Shown: positions 50,284 through 59,398 of the stretch, one piece after another
Layout of the letters: every line of letters begins with the position of its first letter
Numbering within the stretch: position 1 is the first letter of the stretch
Source: Streptomyces gossypii
Lineage (GTDB): Bacteria; Actinomycetota; Actinomycetes; Streptomycetales; Streptomycetaceae
Length of the DNA stretch: 64,000 nt
Assembly: GCF_025165795.1 (NCBI RefSeq)
Contig: NZ_JAJAGO010000006.1
Location: 248,001 to 312,000 of the forward strand
Reading direction: 5' to 3'
Notes under the pieces: generated by a model
Told to the model about the DNA's origin: nothing
The model's input: the letters and a program-made list of their open reading frames with translations, nothing else
Database searches by the model: none
Position numbers and translations under genes: made by a program

Positions 50284-51227
50284 CGCACGCCCTCCTCACG
50301 CTTGCGCAGAAGCCACATCCGGCCGAGGGCGACGACTGCGATGATCAAGAAGAAAATCATGGAGACCGCGGAGGCGTAGCCCACGCGGTATGCGGTGAAG
50401 CCCTGCTCAAGGGTGTACTGGACGAAGGTCCGGGTGCTCTCCTCCGGTCCTGGCCCGAAGTCCTGCATGACCACGACCTGGTCGAAGACCTGGAGCGAGG
50501 CGAGCACCTGGAGCGTGACCACCAGCCCGGTGATGTTGCGCAGCATCGGCAGGGTGATGTGCACCATGCGGTGCCAGGCGTTGGCGCCGTCGAGGGAGGC
50601 GGCCTCGTACAGATGCTGCGGAATGTTCTGCAGCGCGGCCAGGAACAGCAGGAAGCTGAAGCCGACCGTCCACCACAGGGTGGTGATGACGACGGCGATC
50701 ATGGCGAAGGACTTGTCGGTCAACCACGGGGTCTCGAGCCCGAAGACGTGGTTGATCATGCCGGTGCCCGGGTTGAACAACCACTGCCACAGGTTCGCGG
50801 CGACCGTCGACGGCAGCAGGAACGGGGCGAAGAAGCACAGCCGCCACAGCCACTTGGCACGCTCGATGTGATGGGCGAGCACCGCGAGAAGGAACGCGAG
50901 AACGACGATGCAGGGCACCACGAGCAGGGTGAAGTACGCGCTGTGGCCGAGGGTGTCCCACATGAGGGGGTCCTCGAAGGCCTCGCGGTAGTTGTCGAAG
51001 CCCACGAAACTCGCGTCTGTGCCGGAGATGTTGGAGTCGGTGAAGCTCAGCCACAGCCCGCGGCCGATCGGCAGCAGCACGAACAGCGCGAACAGCACCA
51101 GGAACGGGGCGACGAACCAGCCGCCGTGCTGGACCTTGCGGGTCATCCGGGCCCGGAGCGAATCGGCGTCCACCGCCCGGGCGGAGCGTACGGCGGCCGG
51201 TGCCACCACGGTGTCGACGGCGCTCAT
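50280..51227 (-). CDS. carbohydrate ABC importer permease (MalF type)
   Basis: A 315-residue permease from ATG at 51227, which overlaps the binding-protein stop. Six membrane segments (first at about 38-60, WFVAPFLVLFALFVLLPIG in part), ATPase-contact loop YEAASLDGANAWHRMVHITLP (in part). It forms the channel with the MalG-type partner. The upstream open part of this frame is antisense shadow within the binding-protein gene. Confidence 0.9.
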   Translation of the reverse strand: MSAVDTVVAPAAVRSARAVDADSLRARMTRKVQHGGWFVAPFLVLFALFVLLPIGRGLWLSFTDSNISGTDASFVGFDNYREAFEDPLMWDTLGHSAYFTLLVVPCIVVLAFLLAVLAHHIERAKWLWRLCFFAPFLLPSTVAANLWQWLFNPGTGMINHVFGLETPWLTDKSFAMIAVVITTLWWTVGFSFLLFLAALQNIPQHLYEAASLDGANAWHRMVHITLPMLRNITGLVVTLQVLASLQVFDQVVVMQDFGPGPEESTRTFVQYTLEQGFTAYRVGYASAVSMIFFLIIAVVALGRMWLLRKREEGVR

Positions 51228-52576
51228 GCGGCGGCACCTCCCTCGCGCGCGGACGTGCCCTCCATCGGGTTCTTCATCTCGACGAGTTTCTCGAGCACGG
51301 CCTTCATGCTCCGGGCCGCGGCCTCCGGCTTGGTGGAGCCGACGTTGGAGGAGGCGATGACGGGGCCCATGCGCTGGCCGAGAAGGCCGATGGAGCCGGA
51401 GAACCAGGCCGACGGCTCGACCGCCATGTGGTCCATCGCGGAGACGTACTCGGACTGCGGCTTCAGGGCCAGGTACTTCTTGTCCTTCAGCGTCGGCAGA
51501 TGGGCGGGGATATGGCCGCCCAGCGCCCAGTCGGTGGCATTCTTGATGACATAGGCGGCGAGTTGGTGCGCGCTCTCGTTGGTGGCGCCGCCGCGCTCCG
51601 ACTGGTGCGGCAGGACGAAGCAGTGCGACTCGGTGTGGGTGGCGGGCTTGCCGAAGACGGCCGGCAGCGGAGTCGCGCCGTAGTCGAGCTTGGCGCCGGT
51701 GAAGACCGGCACCGACCAGTTGCCCTCCCAGGTGAAGGCGGAGCCGTTGACGAAGCTCTCGGCGTCGGCGATGCCGATCGGCGTGGTGTAGCCGTCGGTC
51801 ATGTGCTGCCGCAGGAACTCCAGGACCTGCGTCGCCTTGTCGGTGTCGAAGGTGACCTCGCGGCCGTCGGCGCTCAGGACGGTGCCGCCGAGCTGCGTGT
51901 AGAAGGACAGGAAGAACCACCAGGAGAAGTCCGGCATGTTGGCCTTAATGCCGATGGTGTGGACGCCGCCCTTGACTGCCTTCTTGGCGGCCTTGAGGGC
52001 CCTGAACCAGTCCTCGGGCGAGGTGACCGCCGCCAGACCGCCGCCCTCGCCGAGCAGCCCCGCCTTCTCGCACACGTCGCGGCGGTAGAAGCAGAGTTGG
52101 GTGTGGACGTCGAGTGGCAGACCGTAGAGCTTGCCGTCGACGACCGCACGCTTCCACAGCAGCGGGTCGAAGTCCTCCTTCCGCACGCCGTACTCGGCCA
52201 GCAGCCGCAGGTCCCACGGGTCGAGCAGGCGTCCCGGCGCGAAGCCGGGGATCCGGCCCAGGTGCATCACGGCGAGGTCAGGGGCGCGGTTGCCGACGGC
52301 CGCCATCGCCAGCTTCGTGTAGTACGGGCTGCCCCACTGGAGCGTCGAGTCCTTCACTTCGACGCGGGGGTTCTCCTCGCGGAAGGCGTCGAGCATCGCG
52401 ATCATGTTGGCGCCGTCGCCGCCGGAGAACAGGTTCCAGTAGCGCACTCGTACGTCCGCGTCCGAGGCGATCGCGGAGGCGCTGCGGTTCGCGGCGGCGA
52501 GTCCGAAACTGCCCGTGACGGCGAGCGCCCCCAGCCCGCCGAGCACACCGCGGCGGCTCGGGAGAGATATCGACAT
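51224..52576 (-). CDS. extracellular sugar-binding protein of ABC importer
   Basis: A 450-residue family-1 solute-binding protein. Tat-type signal SRRGVLGGLGALAVTGSFG with Ala-rich cleavage region, and no lipobox Cys, so it would be released or held by another means, which is unusual for a Gram-positive binding protein. The mature domain has VRVRYWNLFSGGDGANMIAML and ADAESFVNGSAFTWEGNWSVP motifs typical of sugar binders. With the two permeases it imports an unidentified sugar. The shared promoter motif with the mutarotase suggests a galactose-, arabinose- or xylose-like substrate (inference). Confidence 0.88.
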   Translation of the reverse strand: MSISLPSRRGVLGGLGALAVTGSFGLAAANRSASAIASDADVRVRYWNLFSGGDGANMIAMLDAFREENPRVEVKDSTLQWGSPYYTKLAMAAVGNRAPDLAVMHLGRIPGFAPGRLLDPWDLRLLAEYGVRKEDFDPLLWKRAVVDGKLYGLPLDVHTQLCFYRRDVCEKAGLLGEGGGLAAVTSPEDWFRALKAAKKAVKGGVHTIGIKANMPDFSWWFFLSFYTQLGGTVLSADGREVTFDTDKATQVLEFLRQHMTDGYTTPIGIADAESFVNGSAFTWEGNWSVPVFTGAKLDYGATPLPAVFGKPATHTESHCFVLPHQSERGGATNESAHQLAAYVIKNATDWALGGHIPAHLPTLKDKKYLALKPQSEYVSAMDHMAVEPSAWFSGSIGLLGQRMGPVIASSNVGSTKPEAAARSMKAVLEKLVEMKNPMEGTSAREGGAAA

Positions 52577-52880
52577 TGCGGCTCACTTCTGTTCGGTATT
52601 TCGAAAGGCGATCGCAGTCTCGAACGGGACCGTAAGGTCGGCGATGGAACACGTCAACGGTTCGGACAGACCTTCGGCGAAGTCCCGGTAAAGATTCCCG
52701 AAGTTGTTCGGCAGGCCGAACCCCTGACCTCACTTGCTTCTCTTCCTGCGCAACGCGTTGACGCACGCTTCCCCGCTGCCTGAGTTGCCGTTCGAGCCAC
52801 TGGCCGGCATTCGGCAACCCGGTGAGCGGCGGCGGTCCGGAGCACTCCCGCGGAGCGGGTAAGATGACATTGTCATCCGG
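52577..52880. promoter_or_regulatory. control region upstream of the sugar ABC operon
   Basis: About 300 bases without a gene. It holds GAAATACCGAACAG (reverse strand, 52589-52602), several GTTCGG/CGAAC half sites near 52620-52670 and a perfect palindrome GTTCGGC-AG-GCCGAAC at 52706-52721. The tRNA-Lys begins at its end. Confidence 0.65.
52706..52721. promoter_or_regulatory. palindromic operator candidate GTTCGGC-AG-GCCGAAC
   Basis: Perfect 7-bp arms separated by two bases, containing the same CGAAC core as the sites in front of the epimerase gene. It is about 130 bp upstream of the binding-protein start. Confidence 0.6.
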
Positions 52881-52954
52881 CGCCGTTAGCTCAGTTGGTT
52901 AGAGCAGCTGACTCTTAATCAGCGGGTCCGGGGTTCGAGTCCCTGACGGCGCAC
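52881..52954 (+). tRNA. tRNA-Lys (CTT anticodon), copy 2
   Basis: Identical over all 74 nt to the tRNA at 33382-33455: acceptor GCGCCGT/ACGGCGC, CTT anticodon, GGGGTTCGAGTCCC T-arm, discriminator A, no encoded CCA. Flanks differ from the first copy apart from the CAGACA that follows. Confidence 0.97.
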
Positions 52955-52964
52955 AGACACCAGA

Positions 52965-53000
52965 CCGCAGGTCGGCGATCACGCCGACCTGCGGTTTTTC
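52965..53000 (+). terminator. terminator after tRNA-Lys copy 2
   Basis: ACCGCAGGTCGGCG and CGCCGACCTGCGGT pair perfectly (14 bp, 4-base loop) followed by TTTTT, a classical Rho-independent terminator. It also stands at the end of the convergent membrane-protein gene. Confidence 0.88.
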
Positions 53001-53019
53001 GTGCGCCCTGCGCTGCCCC

Positions 53020-54054
53020 TCAGGTGGAGGCACCCGGATGGTAGGGCCCCAGCGCGGGCGGTTCGGTGTCGCGGTGACGGGCCGCGAAGAACAGCGTGAG
53101 CAGCACGCCCGCGACCGTCCACACCGCCAGCACCCACATCGGGCCGGCCATCGCGTTCCCGTCGAAGTAGACGCTGTGACGCACCGCGGTCGTACCGGCA
53201 CCCGGTGGCAGCCAGTCGCCGATCGTGCGCCAGAAGGGCGGGATCATGCTGCGCTGATAGGCGCCGCCCGCGCTCGGGTTGCCGAGCACCACGAAGACCA
53301 CGATGGCCAGGCCGATGCCGATCACACCGAACATCACCTGGAGCGCGATCGTCGCCGCGCCCGCCGCCAGCACCACCAGCGTGCCGATCCCCCACAGCGC
53401 CAGAAAGTGGCCGGGCAGGGCGCCCAGCGCCTGGTCGACGATGAGCGCGCCGCCCAGGCCGGAGAGCGCCGCGTAGACCACCATGACGGCGAGCCGCAAA
53501 ACCGCGCGACGGGTGTTGGCAGGGCGCGCACCGGCCGTGATGCCGAGCATGGAGGCCGCGAGATAGCCGCCGACGAGCCACCCGATGACGAGGTAGAAGG
53601 CGCTCAGGCTCCCCCGGTCCCCCGCGTTCGCCGGGGCGACGTCCTCGGTTCTGACGGTGCGCTGCTGCGCTTTGGCGAACTGGCTGCCCACCTCGGTGAT
53701 CGCCTGGGCCACCGAGCTGCCCGCGGCCGAGGCGATCAGCAGGATGTCCTGGGTCCCCTGCTGGTCCATGACGTACGCGCCCTGGGCGTCGCGGTTCATG
53801 ATCCGCTCCCTGGCCTCCCCCCGGTCGCGTACGAGGGTCGTCTCGACCGGTTCGCCGCGCAGCCCGTCCAGCCGCTCGGCGACCTCGGCGGGTGCCGCGA
53901 CGGCGAGCGGGATGCGCTGCGCGTCCGGGTGGTGGAAGGCCCCGACGTAGGAGAGCAGGAAGCCGAGCTGGACGAGGAGCACTCCCACCATGAGGAAGAA
54001 GGCGCGCGGGGTGATCGCGTCACGCAGTTCGGCTGCGAGCGGGCTGTGGCGCAT
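53020..54054 (-). CDS. ABC-2/YhgE-like integral membrane protein
   Basis: A 344-residue membrane protein: one N-terminal TM (about 18-38, AFFLMVGVLLVQLGFLLSYVG), a long extracellular loop (about 40-150), then four to five TM segments grouped near the C-terminus, and a final TM at about 300-322. This fold, TM1, big loop, TM cluster, is typical of ABC-2 type permeases and the YhgE/Pip group that exports small molecules or proteins. No ATPase gene is adjacent. ATG at 54054 (MRHSPLAAELRDAI) is favoured, and an upstream start at 54090 is possible. Confidence 0.72.
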   Translation of the reverse strand: MRHSPLAAELRDAITPRAFFLMVGVLLVQLGFLLSYVGAFHHPDAQRIPLAVAAPAEVAERLDGLRGEPVETTLVRDRGEARERIMNRDAQGAYVMDQQGTQDILLIASAAGSSVAQAITEVGSQFAKAQQRTVRTEDVAPANAGDRGSLSAFYLVIGWLVGGYLAASMLGITAGARPANTRRAVLRLAVMVVYAALSGLGGALIVDQALGALPGHFLALWGIGTLVVLAAGAATIALQVMFGVIGIGLAIVVFVVLGNPSAGGAYQRSMIPPFWRTIGDWLPPGAGTTAVRHSVYFDGNAMAGPMWVLAVWTVAGVLLTLFFAARHRDTEPPALGPYHPGAST

Positions 54055-54137
54055 GGGGGAGAAGTCCTTCTGCGGGCGATGTGTCCCCATGCATACCGCA
54101 CGTCACACCCGCGGACCGGGCGGCACGCGCGGCCCGA

Positions 54138-54818
54138 TCAGCCCTCCTGCGGGCCTGGAGCGGCCGGGCCGCCGCTGACGGGGCAGGCGAGGTGGCGGCT
54201 CACACAGCCGTTCCCCCGCGAGGCTTTGACGACCTCCCCGTTGGGCATGTCGTTCCGGCGGATCCAGTCCCGCGCCGTCTGCCGGTCGCGCCCCTGAGTC
54301 AGCTGGCGCTCCGTCAGGCGCTGTTCCCGTACGGCGTCGGGCGCGTCGACGTACCAGAGCGCGTCGATGTGGCGCCGGGCCTCGGGCCAGCCGGGCAGGT
54401 CGCAGGCGAGGTAGTTCCCCTCGGTGACGATCAGCTCCGCCCTCGGACGCACCACATGGCGGGCGGCGATGGGGGCGTCCACCACGCGGTCGTAGTCCGG
54501 CACATAGATGTCGTGCTCCCGGCACCCCGCGACGCGGGTCAGCAGCGCCGCGTAACCCCGTACGTCGAAGGTGGCGGGTGCGCCCTTCCTGTCCAGCAGG
54601 CCCAGCCTGGTCAGCTGAGGGTCCGACAGGTGGAAGCCGTCCAGCGGCAGATAGGCGACACTGCCCTGGCCGTGCCGTTCGGTCAGCTCCGCGACCAGGG
54701 TGCGGGCCAGGGTGGACTTGCCCGCGCCGGGCGCGCCGGCCAGGCCGAGTACGGCACGCGGGTGTGCCGTGTCGCGGCGCACCTGCCAGGCGGCTTCGAG
54801 GATTTCAGCGAGGTCCAT
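54138..54818 (-). CDS. nucleoside/nucleotide kinase-like P-loop protein
   Basis: A 226-residue P-loop kinase: GAPGAGKST (28-36), then LPLDGFHLSD (substrate Asp/His loop of the uridine/pantothenate kinase group), DRKGAPATFDVRGYAALL and the lid motif RQLTQGRDRQTARDWI. Called 'nucleoside/nucleotide kinase family protein' in actinobacteria, close to fructose-transport kinase and uridine kinase. The exact substrate is not determined. ATG at 54818 is the family-consistent start. Confidence 0.85.
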   Translation of the reverse strand: MDLAEILEAAWQVRRDTAHPRAVLGLAGAPGAGKSTLARTLVAELTERHGQGSVAYLPLDGFHLSDPQLTRLGLLDRKGAPATFDVRGYAALLTRVAGCREHDIYVPDYDRVVDAPIAARHVVRPRAELIVTEGNYLACDLPGWPEARRHIDALWYVDAPDAVREQRLTERQLTQGRDRQTARDWIRRNDMPNGEVVKASRGNGCVSRHLACPVSGGPAAPGPQEG

Positions 54819-55275
54819 CCGGGCTCCCGGGGGTCGGTGACCCGTCCATGCTGCCGCAAGCGACCGGCTTGCGCGCGGGTCCGCGCGCCCCCCCGAACCA
54901 CAGGCCCAACCCTTACTCCGGGTTGCGATGCAACCACCCAGCCTGCACCGTCCATCGACACTTCCGTCACAACTGTCCCGCCCATACAGTCCAAAATAGG
55001 CAAAACACCGTATTAGATTCTTGCGATCATGCGCTTTCCCGCGAAAGCCTGCCGTAGAGTCAGCGCGCAGCAAGACCACTTGGCCGGAATATGTGACCGA
55101 AGGCCGAAGGCACTTCCCACAGGCGCGAATGACTCCGCGTGATACGGAACCGGAGTGCCGCGCCCGCACTCTTGTGGTCAGCAGCCCGGAAGCGGAAGAC
55201 CACCGCTGCCGTGGCAGAGCTAAGACGTGGGCGAGAACGAGGACGCGCGGAGCGCCGTGCACAGGGGGAAGGATT
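54819..55275. promoter_or_regulatory. intergenic region upstream of cslA
   Basis: About 455 bases without a supportable gene. The stretch 54940-55030 is AT-richer than its surroundings (for example CAAAATAGGCAAAACACCG) and probably contains the cslA promoter. The frame open from 55021 has no family resemblance before residue 86 and is not used. Confidence 0.5.
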
Positions 55276-57237
55276 ATGACGTCGACGCCTGAAGGCGCCC
55301 GGCCACCGCAGGCCGTTGCCGACCCGTCGCAGACCACCCGGCTGCGACTGCCGCGCCATCAGCGCACGGGCAGCGGAGGCGTGGGCCGTGCGCCGCGGTG
55401 GCCGCGCAAGGCCCTCCCCCGCTACGACTACGAGCACTACAGCCGCCTCGCCGGCCCGCTCACCCAGCCGCCCGCGGACCGGCCCTACCGGGTGAAGTAC
55501 CGCAGCCTGCTGGCCGACGAGCCGCACCGCATCCGCGCCGCCGTGCTGCTGTGCCTCGCCCCGCTGCTCTCGGCCGGACTGCTGGTATGGCTGATGCAGC
55601 CGCAGCACTGGACGGACCGGGAAGGGGACCAGGTCTCGGACCTCGTGCTGAAGCTCGACATAGTGATGCTGGTCGCCATCGGCCTGATCGAGCTCTTCCG
55701 CACGCTGAACGTCCTCTCCAACGCGCACGCAACCCTCGTCGCGAAGGACCCCGTCCCGGTGGTGCCCGAGGCCGGTACCCGCGTCGCCTTCCTGACCTCG
55801 TTCGTGCCGGGCAAGGAACCGCTGGAGATGGTCACCAAGACCCTCGAGGCGGCCGTACGCATCCGGCACCGCGGCCTGATGCACGTCTGGCTGCTGGACG
55901 AGGGCGACGACCCGGAGGTGAAGGAGGTCTGCCGCCGTCTGGGCGTACGCCACTTCACCCGCAAGGGTGTCGCCCAGTGGAACCAGGCGAAGGGGCCGCA
56001 CCGCGCGAAGACCAAGCACGGCAACTACAACGCCTGGCTGGACGCGCACGGCGACGCCTACGACTACTTCGCCTCCGTCGACACCGACCACGTACCGCTG
56101 CCCAACTACCTGGAGCGGATGCTCGGCTACTTCCGCGACCCGGACGTGGGCTTCGTCATCGGCCCCCAGGTCTACGGGAACTACGACAATTTCGTCACCA
56201 AGGCGGCGGAGAGCCAGCAGTTCCTCTTCCACGCCCTCATCCAGCGCGCCGGGAACCACTACGAGGCGCCGATGTTCGTCGGCACCAGCAACGCCGTCCG
56301 CATCAAGGCCCTCAAGGGCATCGGCGGGCTCTACGACTCCATCACCGAGGACATGGCCACCGGCTTCGAGATGCACCGGGCGCGGAACCAGGAGACCGGC
56401 CACCGCTGGCGCTCGGTCTACACCCCGGACGTGCTCGCCGTCGGCGAGGGCCCGAACGCCTGGACGGACTTCTTCACCCAGCAGCTGCGCTGGTCCCGCG
56501 GCACCTACGAGACGATCTTCAAGCAGTACTGGCGCGGCGTGTTCACGCTGGGGCCGGGGAAGCTCTTCAACTACACGATGCTGATGATCTTCTACCCGAT
56601 CTCGGCGATGAACTGGATCCTGGCCGCCCTCAGCTGCGCGCTCTTCCTGGGGATGGGCGCCTCCGGCGTCCAGATCGACCCGGCGATGTGGATGATGCTG
56701 TACGGCAACGCCACCGCCCTCCAGATCGGGCTCTACATCTGGAACCGCCGCCACAACGTCTCCCCGCACGAACCCGAGGGCTCCGGCGGCCTGGCCGGAA
56801 TGCTGATGTCGGCCCTCTCCGCGCCGATCTACGCCCGCTCACTCTTCGACACGGTGCTGCGCCGCAAGAGCAAGTTCGTGGTGACGCCCAAGGGCGACTC
56901 CTCGAGTCCCGACACGCTCTTCGGGACCTTCCGGATCCACCTCTTCTTCATCGCCGTGTTCGGCGGCTCGCTGGGCGGCTCGTTCTACCTCGGCCACGAC
57001 CATCCGGCGATGCTCACCTGGGCCGCGCTGGCGCTGCTGATCACGGCGGCGCCGATCATCGGCTGGCGCGTCACCGTCCGTGCCGAGCGCAAGAAGCGCA
57101 AGCATGGGCGGAGGCGCGGGCAGCGGCCCCCGTCCGACGGCATGCCTCCGGTGCAGGGCGTCGGCCAGCCGCGTACGCCGCCCTCCGCAAGCTCGGAACA
57201 CACCATGCAAATCGCCCTTGGGGGACGTGAACAATGA
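55276..57237 (+). CDS. cslA: CslA, cellulose-synthase-like GT2 glycosyltransferase
   Basis: A 653-residue membrane glycosyltransferase. Two N-terminal TM segments (about 87-108 and 126-147), a GT2 catalytic domain about 165-420 with DEGDD (208-212), VDTDH (269-271 DTD), TED (357-359) and the processivity motif QQLRW (402-406), then four or five TM segments and a basic tail. All catalytic motifs are intact. In Streptomyces CslA makes the beta-glucan exposed at hyphal tips, needed for aerial growth and for attachment. It acts with GlxA, whose gene overlaps its stop (ATGA). ATG at 55276 has GGGGAAGG upstream. Confidence 0.94.
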   Translation: MTSTPEGARPPQAVADPSQTTRLRLPRHQRTGSGGVGRAPRWPRKALPRYDYEHYSRLAGPLTQPPADRPYRVKYRSLLADEPHRIRAAVLLCLAPLLSAGLLVWLMQPQHWTDREGDQVSDLVLKLDIVMLVAIGLIELFRTLNVLSNAHATLVAKDPVPVVPEAGTRVAFLTSFVPGKEPLEMVTKTLEAAVRIRHRGLMHVWLLDEGDDPEVKEVCRRLGVRHFTRKGVAQWNQAKGPHRAKTKHGNYNAWLDAHGDAYDYFASVDTDHVPLPNYLERMLGYFRDPDVGFVIGPQVYGNYDNFVTKAAESQQFLFHALIQRAGNHYEAPMFVGTSNAVRIKALKGIGGLYDSITEDMATGFEMHRARNQETGHRWRSVYTPDVLAVGEGPNAWTDFFTQQLRWSRGTYETIFKQYWRGVFTLGPGKLFNYTMLMIFYPISAMNWILAALSCALFLGMGASGVQIDPAMWMMLYGNATALQIGLYIWNRRHNVSPHEPEGSGGLAGMLMSALSAPIYARSLFDTVLRRKSKFVVTPKGDSSSPDTLFGTFRIHLFFIAVFGGSLGGSFYLGHDHPAMLTWAALALLITAAPIIGWRVTVRAERKKRKHGRRRGQRPPSDGMPPVQGVGQPRTPPSASSEHTMQIALGGREQ

Positions 57238-59240
57238 ACTACCGCCCGAGCCGCCGTACCCGTCGCCTGGCGATCGGTGCGGCGGCAGTGCTCGTACTGG
57301 CGGGTTTCAACGGTCCAGCGCTCTACAACTTCACCACGGACAAGTACCACGATTACAAGATCAACCAGCCCGGGTACAAGGCGGAGAACGGACACTGGGA
57401 CGTGGTGAACGTCCCGGACGAATTCAAGATCAACACGATTCACGCCGCCCTGCTGAAGACCGGCAAGGTCCTGCTGATCGCCGGTTCCGGAAACGACTCG
57501 AAGATGTTCGACGCCGGCACCTTCCGCACCGTGCTGTGGGACCCGGTGAAGAACAGCTACAAGAACGTCGACACGCCCGCCGACCTCTTCTGCGCCGGTC
57601 ACACCCAGCTGCCGGACGGAAAGCTGCTCGTCGCGGGCGGCACCCAGCGCTACGAGACGCTGGAGGGCGACGTCGAGAAGGCCGGCGGCCTGATGATCGT
57701 CTACAACGAGAACCCGGACAAGGCCAAGACCCTGAAGAAGGGCACCCGCTTCACCGGTCGGAAGAACGGCAAGACGTTCGTCGCCCACAGCAACGTGCTC
57801 GTGCCGCGCGCCAAGAAGCAGGCGGACCCGGTCACCGGCGAGGTGAGCGTCACACCCAGCAGCGCACGCGTGTACGTCGAAGCCCCCGAGAAGGGCAAGG
57901 AGCACCAGACGGGTACCCAGGACCAGTACCGGATCCACGGCCTCAAGGCCGGCGAGAAGGACAACCTCTACGGCATCGCCCAGAAGCTGTCCTTCGACAA
58001 GAAGGACTTCCAGGGCATCAAGGACACCTACGAGTTCGACCCGGTCGCCGAGCGCTACATCACCGTCGACCCGATGGGTGAGGCCCGCTGGTATCCGACC
58101 CTGACCACCCTGGAGGACGGCTCGGTCCTCTCCGTCTCCGGGCTCGACGAGATCGGCCAGGTCGTACCCGGCAAGAACGAGGTCTACAACCCGAAGACGA
58201 AGAAGTGGGGCTACCTCCCCCGTAAGCGCTTCTTCCCCACCTACCCCGCGCTCTTCCTCGCCCAGGGCGGCAAGGTCTTCTACACCGGCTCCAACGCCGG
58301 ATACGGGCCGGCCGACAAGGGGCGGGTGCCGGGAGTGTGGGACCTGGGGAGCAACGAGTTCACCGAGGTGCCAGGAATGAGCGACCCGGACATCCTGGAG
58401 ACCTCGATGTCCGTACTGCTGCCGCCGGCCCAGGACCAGAAGTACATGGTGCTCGGCGGCGGAGGCGTCGGGGAGAGCCCCAAGTCGACAGCGAAGACCC
58501 GCATCGCGGACCTGACCGAGGACAACCCGCGCTTCAGGGACGGCCCCGACCTCTACTCGGAGGCCCGCTACCCGACCAGCGTCATCCTCCCCGACGACAC
58601 GGTGCTGACCACCAACGGCTCCGGCGAATACCGCGGGCGCAGCGGCAGCAACGTCCTCAAGGCGGCGCTCTACGACCCCGAGAAGAACGAGTTCCGCGAG
58701 GTCGCCGACCCGCTGGTGGGCCGCAACTACCACTCCGGCGGGCTGCTGCTGCCCGACGGACGGGTGATGACCTTCGGCTCCGACTCGCTGTTCGCCGACG
58801 ACGCCAACACCAAACCGGGCACCTTCGACCAGCGGATGGAGATCTACACGCCGCCCTATCTCCACCAGGACGGCGAGCGCCCCGAACTGAAGGACGCGGG
58901 CAAGCCGCGCAAGACGGTGCGGCTCGGCGAGTCGGTGGCCTTCCGCACGAAGGACGCGGAGTCCGTCGAGAAGATGCGGCTGATCCGGCCCGGCGCGTTC
59001 ACCCACGTCACCAACGTCGAACAGCGGTCCATCGCGCTGGACTACGAGAAGACCCCGGACGGGATCGAGGTCACCCTCCCGGACGATCCCTCGCTGGTGC
59101 CGCCCGGCTGGTACATGGTCAACGCCGTGGACGGCGAGGGCGTGCCCTCGAAGGCCGTCTGGGTGAAGGTTCCCGTGGACGCGAACGCCGATTCGCACCC
59201 CACGGTGCCCGAGTCACCGCCGGACACCCCGGGGGACTGA
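57234..59240 (+). CDS. glxA: GlxA, galactose-oxidase-like copper radical oxidase
   Basis: A 668-residue membrane-anchored mono-copper oxidase. N-terminal anchor about 10-27. Kelch-type beta-propeller with the elements of the radical site: Cys120 (DLFCAGHT) for the thioether to Tyr157 (LMIVYNE), Trp286 (EARWYPTL), Tyr499-His500 (GRNYHSGG) and His591 (GAFTHVTN) as copper ligands. A C-terminal Ig-like domain (about 550-650) follows. It is known to modify the CslA glycan and to be needed for it. The gene overlaps cslA by 4 bases, fixing 1:1 coupling. Confidence 0.93.
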   Translation: MNYRPSRRTRRLAIGAAAVLVLAGFNGPALYNFTTDKYHDYKINQPGYKAENGHWDVVNVPDEFKINTIHAALLKTGKVLLIAGSGNDSKMFDAGTFRTVLWDPVKNSYKNVDTPADLFCAGHTQLPDGKLLVAGGTQRYETLEGDVEKAGGLMIVYNENPDKAKTLKKGTRFTGRKNGKTFVAHSNVLVPRAKKQADPVTGEVSVTPSSARVYVEAPEKGKEHQTGTQDQYRIHGLKAGEKDNLYGIAQKLSFDKKDFQGIKDTYEFDPVAERYITVDPMGEARWYPTLTTLEDGSVLSVSGLDEIGQVVPGKNEVYNPKTKKWGYLPRKRFFPTYPALFLAQGGKVFYTGSNAGYGPADKGRVPGVWDLGSNEFTEVPGMSDPDILETSMSVLLPPAQDQKYMVLGGGGVGESPKSTAKTRIADLTEDNPRFRDGPDLYSEARYPTSVILPDDTVLTTNGSGEYRGRSGSNVLKAALYDPEKNEFREVADPLVGRNYHSGGLLLPDGRVMTFGSDSLFADDANTKPGTFDQRMEIYTPPYLHQDGERPELKDAGKPRKTVRLGESVAFRTKDAESVEKMRLIRPGAFTHVTNVEQRSIALDYEKTPDGIEVTLPDDPSLVPPGWYMVNAVDGEGVPSKAVWVKVPVDANADSHPTVPESPPDTPGD

Positions 59241-59301
59241 GGCCGGTGCCCCTTCGGACCCTGCGGACCCGCGCGGCAGACCGCGCACGCCGCACATGAC
59301 G

Positions 59302-59340
59302 GTGCCCCGCGCCCCTCCTCAGCGGACGGGCGCGGGGCAC
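59302..59340. terminator. bidirectional terminator between glxA and GH6 gene
   Basis: GTGCCCCGCGCCC and GGGCGCGGGGCAC form a perfect 13-bp stem with a 13-base loop, between convergent stops at 59240 and 59399. Confidence 0.83.
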
Positions 59341-59398
59341 CTTCGCGTCGCCGGGGAGACGCAGGGCGCGCCCGGCAACCTCAATGCCTGACCGGGCG

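Noticed and set aside
55060..56769. 569-residue reverse-strand frame opposite cslA
   Set aside because: Valine/Glu-rich shadow without a plausible start or motif, while cslA on the plus strand has complete GT2 motifs.
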